A DNA stretch of 33,364 nt from Burkholderiales bacterium (GTDB lineage: Bacteria > Pseudomonadota > Gammaproteobacteria > Burkholderiales > UBA11063). Where the stretch lies: assembly GCA_028693355.1 (NCBI GenBank), contig JAQUVM010000016.1, forward strand, positions 1 through 33,364, read 5' to 3'. Under the pieces are notes generated by a model. The model was not told where the DNA came from, made no database searches, and saw only the letters and a program-made list of their open reading frames with translations. Shown piece after piece: positions 1-8,367 of the stretch. Made by a program: the position numbers and the translations under genes. The first letter of the stretch is position 1, and each line of letters starts with the position of its first letter.

Positions 1-582
1 GGATGTACGTACTAAAGTACTTATGTTAAAAAAAGGACTATTAACAATTCGTTCTGGATTACTCCAAGTTTTTCCTTCATCATATGATTTTAAATGATTT
101 AATGTACTACCAGACCATCCACCGACGCTCACAGATACAACAAATAAGTGTAGGGTGCCATTGTCTGCTCGATATACTACAGGATTTCCAATTTTTACCA
201 CGTAGCGATGATTGGATGTAGAAACCATTTTGCTATCAACTATTGGTACTGGATTGCTCCATTTATGCTCATGAAATTTTGCACTCCAAATCCTTACATC
301 TGGGTTACCTTCTTTTGTCCCAGCAAACCAAAAGGCTATTATATCTCCATTAGGTAGGTTTGTAAATGAAGAACTATGTGCAGCTGGAATATTAGCTTCT
401 TGTGGAATTATAAAGGATTCAAAAATAGCACTTTGATGTTCAAGAGAGGTTCTAGTGCTAGTACTAATTTTAAAGCTATAGCTATTGTTATCTGATAGTA
501 AATATTGCTTATATAATCCCCAAGAAGTTGTAAATAGAGCAATAATTGCTAAAGTTTTTAACATCTGAGATTTTATATTCAT
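1..582 (-). CDS. Sialidase-like (BNR repeat) protein, 3' part cut by window edge
   Basis: This reading frame runs from an ATG at 582 off the left edge without a stop, giving 194 residues of an incomplete protein. Residues about 1-22 look like an N-terminal membrane anchor or weak signal peptide. Residues further in carry features of the exo-alpha-sialidase/BNR-repeat-like beta-propeller family: a 'LPNGDIIAFWFAGTKEGNPD' stretch, 'KWSNPVPI', 'VVYRADNGTLHLF', 'SVSVGGWSGST' and an Asp-box-like 'SYDEGKTWS' followed by 'SPFFNIS'. The ATG overlaps the stop of the upstream oxidoreductase (TAATG) and has no clear ribosome-binding site, so translation is probably coupled. Many proteobacterial members of this family have no proven sialidase activity, so the substrate is open. 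The family call is fairly sure and the enzymatic role is not. Confidence 0.75.
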   Translation of the reverse strand, partial: MNIKSQMLKTLAIIALFTTSWGLYKQYLLSDNNSYSFKISTSTRTSLEHQSAIFESFIIPQEANIPAAHSSSFTNLPNGDIIAFWFAGTKEGNPDVRIWSAKFHEHKWSNPVPIVDSKMVSTSNHRYVVKIGNPVVYRADNGTLHLFVVSVSVGGWSGSTLNHLKSYDEGKTWSNPERIVNSPFFNISTLVRTS

Positions 583-1589
583 TATTTATCTAAATTATTT
601 ATTTGGTTAATTAAATTAATAACATTTTTTGTTTGATTAATATCAAATATGTTTTTGTTTGTTAAAATTTGCTTATATAATTCAGGGTGATGAGGGCATG
701 CACCTATAGTAACTTGATTATCAATCTTATATCCTAAGACTTGCTCACAAATTTCTTGGTAACGAAGTTGATCTTTTTCATTTTGAAACGCGACCTCAAT
801 TATTTGATCTAGAGATTTACCGCCAAGCTTAATAAATCCTTTGCTACCCATTATTAATAATGAAACTTCAATATTACGAGGTTCTGTGGCTAACGTTATT
901 TCCATTGAGCCACCGAAGTTACCAAAGTCAAATATAGCATATACGCTATCTGATACTTCACTATTTTTAAATTTAGTATTAAAAAATTTTGCTGCAACTA
1001 CATTTGGCACACCAAGTAGATATTGCATAATATCTAAATAATGGATACCAAATTCATTTAGAACTCCACCACATCCTTGATACGTACCACGCCACCCGCT
1101 AAAGTAATTATCAGGACGTTGCCATCTTTGTACTAATGAACAGCCACGAATTTCACCAAGTAGCTCATCACTTAGTAAGCTTTTTACTAGTGATATTGAT
1201 GGGTTTAGGCGCACCTGTAATATACAAAAAAAATCTAAATTTTGTTTTTTACTTAATAATTCTAATTCATTAAGTTGCGCAGTCTTAAATGCAACTGGTT
1301 TTTCAACTATTACATTTTTCCCCGACAATAATGCCTTTTTTGCTTGTTCATAATGTAGATAGCTAGGAGTTAAGATAATTATACAGTTTATATTATTATC
1401 ATTATAAACATCATCTTCTGTATTATATGCTTTTTGTGTCGGCAAATCTTTTTTTAGTTGTTTATTTACAGAGTTTGATGGATCATAATATCCAACAAAG
1501 TTATACTCTTCATGGTTTGCCTGTAATGCTGCTAAATGACGAGAAAATATCGCGCCACAACCTAAAACTGCTACATTATACTTAGTCAT
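582..1589 (-). CDS. Gfo/Idh/MocA family NAD(P)-dependent oxidoreductase
   Basis: The protein has 335 residues, the usual length for this family. It has an N-terminal Rossmann fold with 'VAVLGCGAIFSRH' at residues 6-18 and the family 'EKP' at 96-98, whose Lys is the usual catalytic/cofactor-contact residue. A 'GIHYLD' segment holds His183 and Asp186, placed as in the C-terminal substrate domain. The 'LQVRLNPSI' and 'GWRGTYQGCGGVLNEFGIH' stretches resemble the WlbA/WbpB-type UDP-HexNAc-uronate 3-dehydrogenases, so a sugar or nucleotide-sugar substrate is plausible but not shown. An AGGA motif precedes the ATG. The gene starts 10 bases after yhbY ends and overlaps the start of the sialidase-like gene, suggesting one transcript. 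No other cell-surface sugar genes are visible within the window. Confidence 0.85.
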   Translation of the reverse strand: MTKYNVAVLGCGAIFSRHLAALQANHEEYNFVGYYDPSNSVNKQLKKDLPTQKAYNTEDDVYNDNNINCIIILTPSYLHYEQAKKALLSGKNVIVEKPVAFKTAQLNELELLSKKQNLDFFCILQVRLNPSISLVKSLLSDELLGEIRGCSLVQRWQRPDNYFSGWRGTYQGCGGVLNEFGIHYLDIMQYLLGVPNVVAAKFFNTKFKNSEVSDSVYAIFDFGNFGGSMEITLATEPRNIEVSLLIMGSKGFIKLGGKSLDQIIEVAFQNEKDQLRYQEICEQVLGYKIDNQVTIGACPHHPELYKQILTNKNIFDINQTKNVINLINQINNLDK

Positions 1590-1599
1590 TGATAGATTC

Positions 1600-1899
1600 C
1601 TATTGTTTTGGTAAAGTTATCTTTGCTTTTTCATTTGCTTTATATAGCACAATCAGCTTACCAATGTGTTGTACAAAGCTAGATTCAGTTGCTTGACAAA
1701 TTTCGGCAATTAATGCCTCACGTGCTTCTCTATCATCACCTAATACACGAATTTTTATTAACTCATGAGCATTTAAACTTTGACTAACTTCTTTTATCAC
1801 TGATGTAGTTAAGCCATTATTGCCAATCATTACAACTGGTTGTAAATCATGTGCTAAGCCTTTTAAATATTGACGTTGTTTTACTGATAATGAATTCAT
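1600..1899 (-). CDS. yhbY: YhbY, CRS1-YhbY (CRM) domain RNA-binding protein
   Basis: The protein is 99 residues long and is a single CRM domain. It shows the opening 'LSVKQRQYLKGLAHDLQPVV', the GxxG-type RNA-binding loop 'IGNNGLT' at about residues 25-31, and the closing 'GKLIVLYK'. In E. coli YhbY associates with pre-50S ribosomal particles, so a role in large-subunit assembly is expected from the family. In many proteobacteria the gene is divergent from ftsJ/rlmE. Here its upstream neighbour is a transporter on the same strand, 32 bases away, and ftsJ is not in the window. A purine-rich AGGA motif lies about a dozen bases before the ATG. Confidence 0.93.
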   Translation of the reverse strand: MNSLSVKQRQYLKGLAHDLQPVVMIGNNGLTTSVIKEVSQSLNAHELIKIRVLGDDREAREALIAEICQATESSFVQHIGKLIVLYKANEKAKITLPKQ

Positions 1900-1931
1900 T
1901 ATTTATTAGATCCTATTCTTAATTATAATTA

Positions 1932-3239
1932 TTATTTATTTAATTTTCTATTTTTAAATGCATAAAATAGTGTGCTGGATATCATCACTAAGAATGCCCA
2001 AACTGTAAGTGGTTTATCTGATCCTAAAATTGACCACATGCAAAAAACTGCAGCTGTAAACCCTAGAACAACATAAAACCAGTATGATTTATTGCCAACT
2101 TTATTTTTTCCCAATACCATTACTGCAAATGAAGAGTATATATATGGAATCAGATATAAAATTACTGACATGGTTATAATTTTATTAAATTGTTCTTGGG
2201 CTGTTGGTGATATAGTTAACACTACAATTATACTCATGACAACCGCAAGTATAACTAAGCCAGTTACAGGCATACCTTTTTTATTTGTTTTAGCAAATAT
2301 TTTTGGAAATAAGTTATCTTCAGCTGCAGCTTTTGCAGTTTGTCCTGTAACCATAGTCCATCCAGCCATTGCTCCAGATACGTCAATTATGGCAATAATT
2401 GACATGATGATGCCAGCAGCTTTTAAATGAAACATTTTTTCTAACGCATCAGCAAATGGGGCACTTGAATTTGCTAACTGTTGATTTGGAAGGATCCCCA
2501 TCATTACCATGCATGTAGATATATAAATAGCAGAAGCTATAAATACGCCTAATAAAGTTGCTAATGGAATATTTCGTTTTGGATTTTTTACTACTGCTGC
2601 GGATACACAAGCCGATTCAACACCAATAAACGCCCACATGATATTATTAAAAGAAGCATTTACAGCATCAATTGGAGTTTGCTTAGAAACATTCCAACCA
2701 GCCATAAAAGTATCCATACTAAACCAATGCCAACCAGCTATTGATACAAATAATAAAGGGAATAAGGCAAGTATAAAGGCTGAAGATTGTACGTAACTTA
2801 CGATTTTAGCACCAGTAATATTTAAACCTGTAAATAGCCAGATAATTATTATTTGTGTAGCTGCACTAATGGCAATATTTTTGAAGATAGGAAAGATATT
2901 GCCTAGGTAACCAACTATAATTGTTAGCATGCTTACAAGAGCAATCCAATTTGCTAATGAATAAACAAAATTGGTTTGATAACCAACGAAATCACCAAAT
3001 GCCTCGCGGCAATATGAGTATGGACCTGCACCAGTTGGTAATAATCCAGCTAATTTAGCAAAAACTAAGGCTAATGCAATAACGCCACATAATGCAACAC
3101 CCCAACCAATTATGGATATACCGCCGATGCCAGCTAAGGAAGCTGGTAACATATATACTCCAGATCCTAACATATTGCTAGTAACTAGAAACATTGCGGC
3201 AAAAAGACCTATACGTGAAGCGCTTTTTATAGCTTGCAT
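1932..3239 (-). CDS. APC-family basic amino acid/polyamine antiporter, AdiC-like
   Basis: The 435-residue protein is built of about twelve hydrophobic segments and aligns by eye along its whole length with AdiC and PotE. It keeps the unwound TM1 substrate loop ('NMLGSGVYMLPA'), 'GYQTNFVY' in TM3, and 'WAFIGVESACV' in TM6, which carries the Trp and Glu equivalent to AdiC W202 and E208. It also keeps 'GWTMVTGQTAKAAAEDNLFP' in TM8, which holds the Trp equivalent to the AdiC gate W293. The family exchanges an external amino acid for its decarboxylation product (arginine/agmatine, ornithine/putrescine, lysine/cadaverine). Similarity to AdiC looks strongest, but substrate cannot be fixed from sequence. 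A lysine decarboxylase gene lies at the far right of the window, too distant to be an operon partner. AAGGA precedes the ATG. Confidence 0.85.
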   Translation of the reverse strand: MQAIKSASRIGLFAAMFLVTSNMLGSGVYMLPASLAGIGGISIIGWGVALCGVIALALVFAKLAGLLPTGAGPYSYCREAFGDFVGYQTNFVYSLANWIALVSMLTIIVGYLGNIFPIFKNIAISAATQIIIIWLFTGLNITGAKIVSYVQSSAFILALFPLLFVSIAGWHWFSMDTFMAGWNVSKQTPIDAVNASFNNIMWAFIGVESACVSAAVVKNPKRNIPLATLLGVFIASAIYISTCMVMMGILPNQQLANSSAPFADALEKMFHLKAAGIIMSIIAIIDVSGAMAGWTMVTGQTAKAAAEDNLFPKIFAKTNKKGMPVTGLVILAVVMSIIVVLTISPTAQEQFNKIITMSVILYLIPYIYSSFAVMVLGKNKVGNKSYWFYVVLGFTAAVFCMWSILGSDKPLTVWAFLVMISSTLFYAFKNRKLNK

Positions 3240-3263
3240 TTTTTCCTTATTTTTGATAAAAAA

Positions 3264-3294
3264 ATTATAACTAATATTCTATCACTATTCGCAA
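3264..3294 (-). promoter_or_regulatory. Candidate promoter of the AdiC-like antiporter gene
   Basis: On the minus strand a perfect TATAAT (3264-3269) lies about 25 bases before the antiporter start. A TTGCGA (3289-3294) is 19 bases further upstream. The spacing is one or two bases longer than ideal, and the region is so AT-rich that chance matches are common. Confidence 0.3.
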
Positions 3295-3368
3295 TTGAAC
3301 GTTAATAAAATTTTATAGATGCACTATAGTTAAAGGCTTACACGACAATGATAAGGAAAATATAGCAT

Positions 3369-3399
3369 AAAAACATTTACTTAAAAAATAAATGTTTTT
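3369..3399 (-). terminator. Rho-independent terminator after the bat operon
   Basis: An 11-bp perfect stem (3369-3379 pairing with 3389-3399, 9-base loop) whose right arm ends in a T run lies about 40 bases beyond the batD stop. The stem is flanked by A/T runs on both sides, so it could also act from the plus strand. No plus-strand gene needs it here. Confidence 0.65.
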
Positions 3400-3440
3400 A
3401 TTTCATAACTTTAATATTAGATTAAAGATTTATAGTAAAA

Positions 3441-5129
3441 TTATTTTATATCAAAAGGATAAATTTCAGGCAGAGAGTTTTTAGCCATTTTTTTCTTTTT
3501 CGCATGAGAAATATTATTTATCAAGATATTAATTTCATTAAATTTATCAAATTTCTTATCATTGTATAGTGCTGCTAATAATTCATCTATAAGCGTATTT
3601 AAATTATGATCACTAGCTAATGGTTTAATTTGATTAATATTATGTATTGTAGTTTTAAATTGAATATTTGCCCATTTTATTAGTGCTAAATTTAATTTAT
3701 AAATATCTTTATTTGTGCATGCCTTAGCTACGTCTAAATCTAAGTCTTTATTTTTTGTTGATATTTTATTCGGTTTTGTGATTATCTCAGATTTAGTATT
3801 ATCGCTCTCATTTAAGTCTTTGGCTTTTTTTAGGTTTTTATTTTTGCGTAGTATAAAAAATATTACCATTGTAGCAAGCCATAAAAAACCAATTACATAA
3901 CTAATATATTGCCACAAATTTGATTTAGCATCATTTTGTGTTTGCGATATATTATTCTTTGTATCTATTTTATCTGTTTTTTTATGTTCTATAGCACCTG
4001 TGATATGAAACACTTTTGCTGGAAGTATTGCAGTTTTTTCTTGGTTACTATCTATATCAAACCACTTAATTTTTACTTCAGGAAACTTTACTTCGCCATT
4101 ATTAATTGGGATATAAACAATTTTAAATATTTTACTGGAGTTGACACCTGTATTAGTATTTTTTGTATCACTAATAGTTTTATCTGGATAAATATTAGCA
4201 TTTTCAATTTTTGTGAAATTAAACTCTGGTATTGACGTTGCTGACACGCCATCTGCATTAATTGTAACTGTACGAGTAATTGGATCACCAGCCGTTGCGG
4301 TGATATTTTTTTCTGACCAAATTTCATTTACCACAACATTTTTAGCAGGAAACCATTCGCTAGCATCAATATTGTTTGGTATATCTTTAACATTTAAAGA
4401 AATTGGTTCACTATTTAAACTAAATGCTTGTCCAGCAGCAAGTCTATATCCAGCAGGGTTATTACTGGCAATTGCACCATTTAGTTGTATAGTAGGTATT
4501 ATAATTTTACCTACTTTATCTGGAGTAACTAAAAATTTTTGCTCAACCACCATATATGGACGACCATTTGCTTCACTTTGGTATTGTGATGGATCGTTTA
4601 ACTTATCGTAATGAGCTCCATCAATTTGAAATGGACTTAAAGTTAGATTGCCAAGATTTAGCGATAGATATAATTTAACAGACAAGATAACAGGAACACC
4701 AACATATGAGCTTGTTTTATCGATTGATGTTTTTAAAAATATTGCCTTATCAGGTAAATTTGCAGTTTTTGCGTTAGAGTTTTTTGTAACTTCTATGGTT
4801 ATAGGTTTAGTAACATCCTTATCAATTTTTATTGATGGAATTACAACTTTACCACTGTGGTTAGGTATTAGTGATAGAGAGATATTTGTTTGTGAACTTA
4901 CGCTACCATTAACAATACTAGTTTGACTACTGGTTGATTTTCCTACAATTTGGAAGTCTTTTTGTAGTGGTGATAAATCAGGAGAAGCACCAATACTTGT
5001 AACAGTAATAGTTAAATTGACTGGTTGGCCTTGCTCTACAATAGTTTTATCTATTATAGCATTAATGGCTGCCCATGAATTGGCACTAATTAGCATTAAG
5101 CTTGTTACAATTATTTTTTTATTCATCAT
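3441..5129 (-). CDS. batD: BatD-like membrane-anchored beta-domain protein
   Basis: The protein has 562 residues. It begins with a signal peptide (positive start, hydrophobic core, 'NSWA' cleavage region near residues 18-21). A BatD/oxygen-tolerance-type extracellular region of repeated beta-rich modules follows, for example 'VEQGQPVNLTITV' near the start and 'ATAGDPITRTVTINADGVS' in the middle. A single membrane helix lies at about residues 400-425 ('YISYVIGFLWLATMVIFFIL'), followed by a Lys-rich cytoplasmic tail of about 130 residues. The tail is predicted helical. BatD proteins are periplasmic-facing parts of the Bat membrane complex, whose biochemical role is not settled. The ATG overlaps the batC stop by four bases (ATGA), and a second in-frame ATG follows directly. 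It is the last gene of the operon and is followed by a terminator. Confidence 0.85.
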   Translation of the reverse strand: MMNKKIIVTSLMLISANSWAAINAIIDKTIVEQGQPVNLTITVTSIGASPDLSPLQKDFQIVGKSTSSQTSIVNGSVSSQTNISLSLIPNHSGKVVIPSIKIDKDVTKPITIEVTKNSNAKTANLPDKAIFLKTSIDKTSSYVGVPVILSVKLYLSLNLGNLTLSPFQIDGAHYDKLNDPSQYQSEANGRPYMVVEQKFLVTPDKVGKIIIPTIQLNGAIASNNPAGYRLAAGQAFSLNSEPISLNVKDIPNNIDASEWFPAKNVVVNEIWSEKNITATAGDPITRTVTINADGVSATSIPEFNFTKIENANIYPDKTISDTKNTNTGVNSSKIFKIVYIPINNGEVKFPEVKIKWFDIDSNQEKTAILPAKVFHITGAIEHKKTDKIDTKNNISQTQNDAKSNLWQYISYVIGFLWLATMVIFFILRKNKNLKKAKDLNESDNTKSEIITKPNKISTKNKDLDLDVAKACTNKDIYKLNLALIKWANIQFKTTIHNINQIKPLASDHNLNTLIDELLAALYNDKKFDKFNEINILINNISHAKKKKMAKNSLPEIYPFDIK

Positions 5130-5965
5130 TGTCCTGCCTGCTGTTTTTGATAATCACGCATGAATTTATTTCTTAGTAATCCACTGGGATCATCTGGGAT
5201 TTGTGATATAGCTGCTTTTATTTGTTGTTCTTTTTTTTGCTCCGGAGTCATTGGTGGTGTCGCTGTTTCTTTATTTTCGGGTTTTTTATTGGCATCTTTT
5301 TGTTCATTATTTACTTGCTTATCATCTGACTTATTCTTTTTGTCATTTTCTTGCTTATCAGCAGCTTTATCAGACTTTTCTTTTGACTTATCATCTGGTT
5401 TTTTATTTTGTTGATTTTGCTGATCAGATTTATTTTTATCCTCATTTTGTTTTTTATCAGAATCTTGCTTATCTTTATTATCTTGGGATTTATCATCTGA
5501 TTTTTTATCTTTGTTGTCAGTTTGTTTGTCTTTATCGTCTTTTTTATCCTGATTTTTGTCTTTATTTTTATCTTGGTTTTGTTTATCTTGTTCAAGTAGT
5601 TTTTTTACAATTTCAAGATTATGCTTTGCATCTTTATTATTTTTATCTAATTCCAATGATTTAGTATAAGCATCAATTGCTTCTTGATATTTATGTGATT
5701 GAGCTAGGGCATTGCCCTGATTGTAATATCCGGTAGAGGATTTATCTTTACTAAATTCCTCATATGCTTTGTCATATTGCTTATCTTTATAGTATGATGA
5801 GCCTTTCCATTGCTCATTTTGAAATGTATTTGCAGCATCAGAATGTTTACCATTATTAAATAATGCCTTGGCTTTTTGATCTTGATTATAAATGAAATCT
5901 GACCATTCAAAGGCAAAGCTAATATTAGGTATTATCACTAGTAATAAAAGTGTACGTTTTAACAT
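5126..5965 (-). CDS. batC: BatC-like TPR protein with long charged linker
   Basis: The chosen ATG at 5965 gives 279 residues and a good signal peptide ending 'IPNISFAFEW'. A longer frame up to 6049 would add 28 residues that overlap batB and hide the signal peptide. An AGG motif precedes the chosen ATG, which overlaps the batB stop by seven bases. Residues about 30-125 hold TPR-type helices ('YYNQGNALAQSHKYQEAIDAY'). Residues about 127-232 are a low-complexity Lys/Asp/Asn/Gln/Ser tract. The C-terminus returns to a conserved BatC-type motif, 'QIPDDPSGLLRNKF'. The TPR part probably mediates contacts in the Bat complex on the periplasmic side. In some bacteria this TPR region is fused to BatB, and here it is separate. 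Confidence 0.82.
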   Translation of the reverse strand: MLKRTLLLLVIIPNISFAFEWSDFIYNQDQKAKALFNNGKHSDAANTFQNEQWKGSSYYKDKQYDKAYEEFSKDKSSTGYYNQGNALAQSHKYQEAIDAYTKSLELDKNNKDAKHNLEIVKKLLEQDKQNQDKNKDKNQDKKDDKDKQTDNKDKKSDDKSQDNKDKQDSDKKQNEDKNKSDQQNQQNKKPDDKSKEKSDKAADKQENDKKNKSDDKQVNNEQKDANKKPENKETATPPMTPEQKKEQQIKAAISQIPDDPSGLLRNKFMRDYQKQQAGQ

Positions 5966-6906
5966 AATCGACCTAACTTTTCCTTTCGGGCTATGAACAA
6001 TGCTAAAATGATAACAAACCAAATTAACCAATGACCTTGATCTCTCCATAAGTTATTAGCTGTAGTACTATTGCTTGTTGATTTAGCAGAGTCTTGCAGT
6101 GAACTATCATTACTAAAATACTCAACATCAGAATTATCTTTAGTAAAAAACATATAATGACCATTACCAGCATTAGCTAGATCTTCAAAATACTTTTCAT
6201 TCGTTATATTTTTATTATTTCCAATAGCTAATACATTTATTTGATAGCCAGCAGTTGATAGTTCTTTAGCTATTTTATTATCACTATCAGTTGGCTCATT
6301 ATCTGTAATTAATAATATTTGCCCATTAGAAAAACCTGCATCAGCAATTAATTTAGCTGATTTTTGTAATGATTTTCCTATGTCTACTCCTTGCACTGGG
6401 ACTATAGTTGAATTAATTACCGGTATCATATTTGCAATAGTTTTACTATCGGAGCTAAGCGGAGATACTACAAATGGTTCACTGGAAAATACAACCATTC
6501 CTGTTTGACCTTCTTTGTAATTTTTAAGTAAATCTAGAGTTTTATATTTAGCTCGTTCTAGTCGACTAGGGCTTATATCATTATTATTCATAGATTGAGA
6601 AACATCTAATGCTATAACTCTAGCAATATTTTTTTGGTATACATTATCACTATACATAGACCACGTTGGGCCAGCAAGCGCAATAATTATGAATGACCAA
6701 ATAACAAAAATTAATGTAGCCAATGTAGTATTATCACGGTTTGATGTACTGTTTACCATCAGATGATTAATAAGGTGTGCATCACAGTGTTTCTGCCAAA
6801 TATCTTCGTGATTAGATTTGTTTTTATAAAAGCTAATAAATAAAATAATGGCTGGAACAAATGCTAAAAACCATAATGGGCGCAGAAAATGAAAATTAGC
6901 TAGCAT
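5959..6906 (-). CDS. batB: BatB-like von Willebrand factor A domain membrane protein
   Basis: The 315-residue protein has an N-terminal hydrophobic segment ('LWFLAFVPAIILFISF'), a second at about residues 63-80 ('LIFVIWSFIIIALAGP'), and a third close to the C-terminus ('HWLIWFVIILALFIA'). A VWA domain lies between the second and third. Its metal-ion-dependent adhesion site is visible: 'DVSQSM' (DxSxS) and the later Asp in 'LLITDNEPTD'. It overlaps batA upstream by 11 bases and batC downstream by seven, so the genes are almost certainly co-translated. In Bat operons, BatA and BatB are paired VWA proteins that form the membrane core, probably acted on by the MoxR ATPase. Confidence 0.88.
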   Translation of the reverse strand: MLANFHFLRPLWFLAFVPAIILFISFYKNKSNHEDIWQKHCDAHLINHLMVNSTSNRDNTTLATLIFVIWSFIIIALAGPTWSMYSDNVYQKNIARVIALDVSQSMNNNDISPSRLERAKYKTLDLLKNYKEGQTGMVVFSSEPFVVSPLSSDSKTIANMIPVINSTIVPVQGVDIGKSLQKSAKLIADAGFSNGQILLITDNEPTDSDNKIAKELSTAGYQINVLAIGNNKNITNEKYFEDLANAGNGHYMFFTKDNSDVEYFSNDSSLQDSAKSTSNSTTANNLWRDQGHWLIWFVIILALFIARKEKLGRLC

Positions 6907-7906
6907 CTTTTTTTCTCCATATAGTTAAAGCAATTGCAATAAAGCTCAAAATGAGAGCTAATCCTAGTATCCAAGGATATAGTTCACTGACAGGGCGAAT
7001 CGTTAATTCATCTGACTTAGTCGGTTCTAATTGATTAATAATATTGTAAATTTCTGCTAATTGATTACCATCTTCCGCACGGTAAAATCTACCTCCTGTT
7101 ATATCTGAGATTTTTTTTAATGCTTCAAGATCTAAATCAGCTGATGGATTTACTATTTGTGTACCAAACATACTTGGTACTGCCATTTGTGATGCTCCTA
7201 TTCCTATAGTATATATTTTTAGACCTGCTTCATGTGCCATTTCTGCAGCTTTGATTGGATCTAATACTCCTGAATTATTTGAGCCATCTGTAAGTAATAC
7301 CAACGCTTTACTTTTACTTGGGTTGTCAATGGTTGCTTTAATCGCTAAGCCAATGGCATCACCAATTGCAGTTTGTGGTCCAGCAATACCAATTGTTGCA
7401 TCATCAATCATTTGCTTTATAGTATTGCGATCGAAAGTTAATGGGGTTTGCAAATAAGCGCGAGAACCAAATAAAATTAAGCCAAGTCTATCGCCTGTAC
7501 GCTTTGTAACAAAATCATCAGCTACTATTTTTACTATCTCTGCTCGATTAAGGTGTTGTCCATTTATTTCCATGTCTTGGTTTTGCATGCTACCAGATAA
7601 ATCAATTGCTAACAATAAGTCTCGTCCAGTTTGTGGTATCGAAATAGGCTTACCTAACCACTGTACACCGCTGCCTGCGATAACTATTAATATCCAAATA
7701 GTTGCCAGTAAATATTTCAAATGACTATTTTTAGCAGCTTCATCAGTATAAGAAACTCCAGCAAATGTTTGACGTAAATTTTCATAAAATGGAATCTTTA
7801 GCGCATTATCATTATTTATACTAGCTTTTTGACGGGTGCTAATGTAATACATTATGAATGGTAAAACTATGGATATTAAGACCCAAGGATAGGCAATCTT
7901 TATCAT
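6896..7906 (-). CDS. batA: BatA-like von Willebrand factor A domain membrane protein
   Basis: The 336-residue protein has a hydrophobic N-terminal helix ('WVLISIVLPFIMYYI'), a second at about residues 68-85, and a third near the C-terminus ('PWILGLALILSFIAIALTI') followed by a basic tail. The VWA domain has an intact metal site: 'AIDLSGSM' (DxSGS), a Thr in 'GPQTAIGD', and 'LLTDGSNNSG'. A 'GDRLGLILFGSRAYLQTPLT' stretch is typical of BatA. It overlaps the DUF4381 gene upstream by four bases and batB downstream by 11. Family knowledge places it in the inner membrane with the VWA domain exposed. Its partner in the complex is probably BatB. Confidence 0.9.
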   Translation of the reverse strand: MIKIAYPWVLISIVLPFIMYYISTRQKASINNDNALKIPFYENLRQTFAGVSYTDEAAKNSHLKYLLATIWILIVIAGSGVQWLGKPISIPQTGRDLLLAIDLSGSMQNQDMEINGQHLNRAEIVKIVADDFVTKRTGDRLGLILFGSRAYLQTPLTFDRNTIKQMIDDATIGIAGPQTAIGDAIGLAIKATIDNPSKSKALVLLTDGSNNSGVLDPIKAAEMAHEAGLKIYTIGIGASQMAVPSMFGTQIVNPSADLDLEALKKISDITGGRFYRAEDGNQLAEIYNIINQLEPTKSDELTIRPVSELYPWILGLALILSFIAIALTIWRKKDAS

Positions 7907-8367
7907 ATTACTTTCCTGACCCAGCTTCTTGTCGTTGTAAAAAATTGTTTTTTATTATTAAAAATATTATTCTTATAAATATTTCTCAATCCTTCCATAT
8001 GGATAGCTGAAAAATCAGTAGTTTTACCTGTGTGATTTAAAAATTCAATCCATTTATTTCCATATAGAAACTCAGGTTTTTTTTTGTTAAATTTTAGCAT
8101 TGCTACGCGCTTTAATAATGTTGATATTTCAATTATTACTTCTGCATCTGTTATTTTTATATTATTTTCTAGTTCAGTAATTTGCACATTAATTTTATTG
8201 AAACGCTTTAATTTTGCTGTTTTTACAAAATGACGAATAACCAAAAAAATGATCACAATAATGATAACTGATATTAAGACATACCAAATTGGTGCTAATG
8301 GAAATATTGACACGTCAGTTGGTAAATGTATATCTTTTAAATCTGCTAGTGGATTACTTGCATCCAT
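7903..8367 (-). CDS. DUF4381 family single-pass membrane protein of the bat operon
   Basis: The protein has 154 residues. A short N-terminal part ('NPLADLKDIHLP') is followed by one membrane helix at about residues 27-46 ('IWYVLISVIIIVIIFLVIRHF') and a basic cytoplasmic domain. The features 'LLKRVAMLKF' and 'KWIEFLNHTG' match the DUF4381 pattern. The family is found almost only between the DUF58 and BatA genes of proteobacterial Bat operons. Its function is unknown, and a role linking the DUF58 protein to the membrane is only inference. It overlaps the DUF58 gene by 14 bases and batA by four. Confidence 0.8.
   Translation of the reverse strand: MDASNPLADLKDIHLPTDVSIFPLAPIWYVLISVIIIVIIFLVIRHFVKTAKLKRFNKINVQITELENNIKITDAEVIIEISTLLKRVAMLKFNKKKPEFLYGNKWIEFLNHTGKTTDFSAIHMEGLRNIYKNNIFNNKKQFFTTTRSWVRKVI

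Noticed and set aside
5251..5664. Long reading frames opposite and out of frame with batC
   Set aside because: They are by-products of the repetitive Lys/Asp/Asn codons of the low-complexity tract and give Phe/Tyr/Leu or Lys/Ile runs without domain character.
5966..6049. 28-codon upstream extension of batC
   Set aside because: It lies wholly inside batB and would place the signal peptide internally. The ATG at 5965 has a ribosome-binding site and gives a normal signal peptide.
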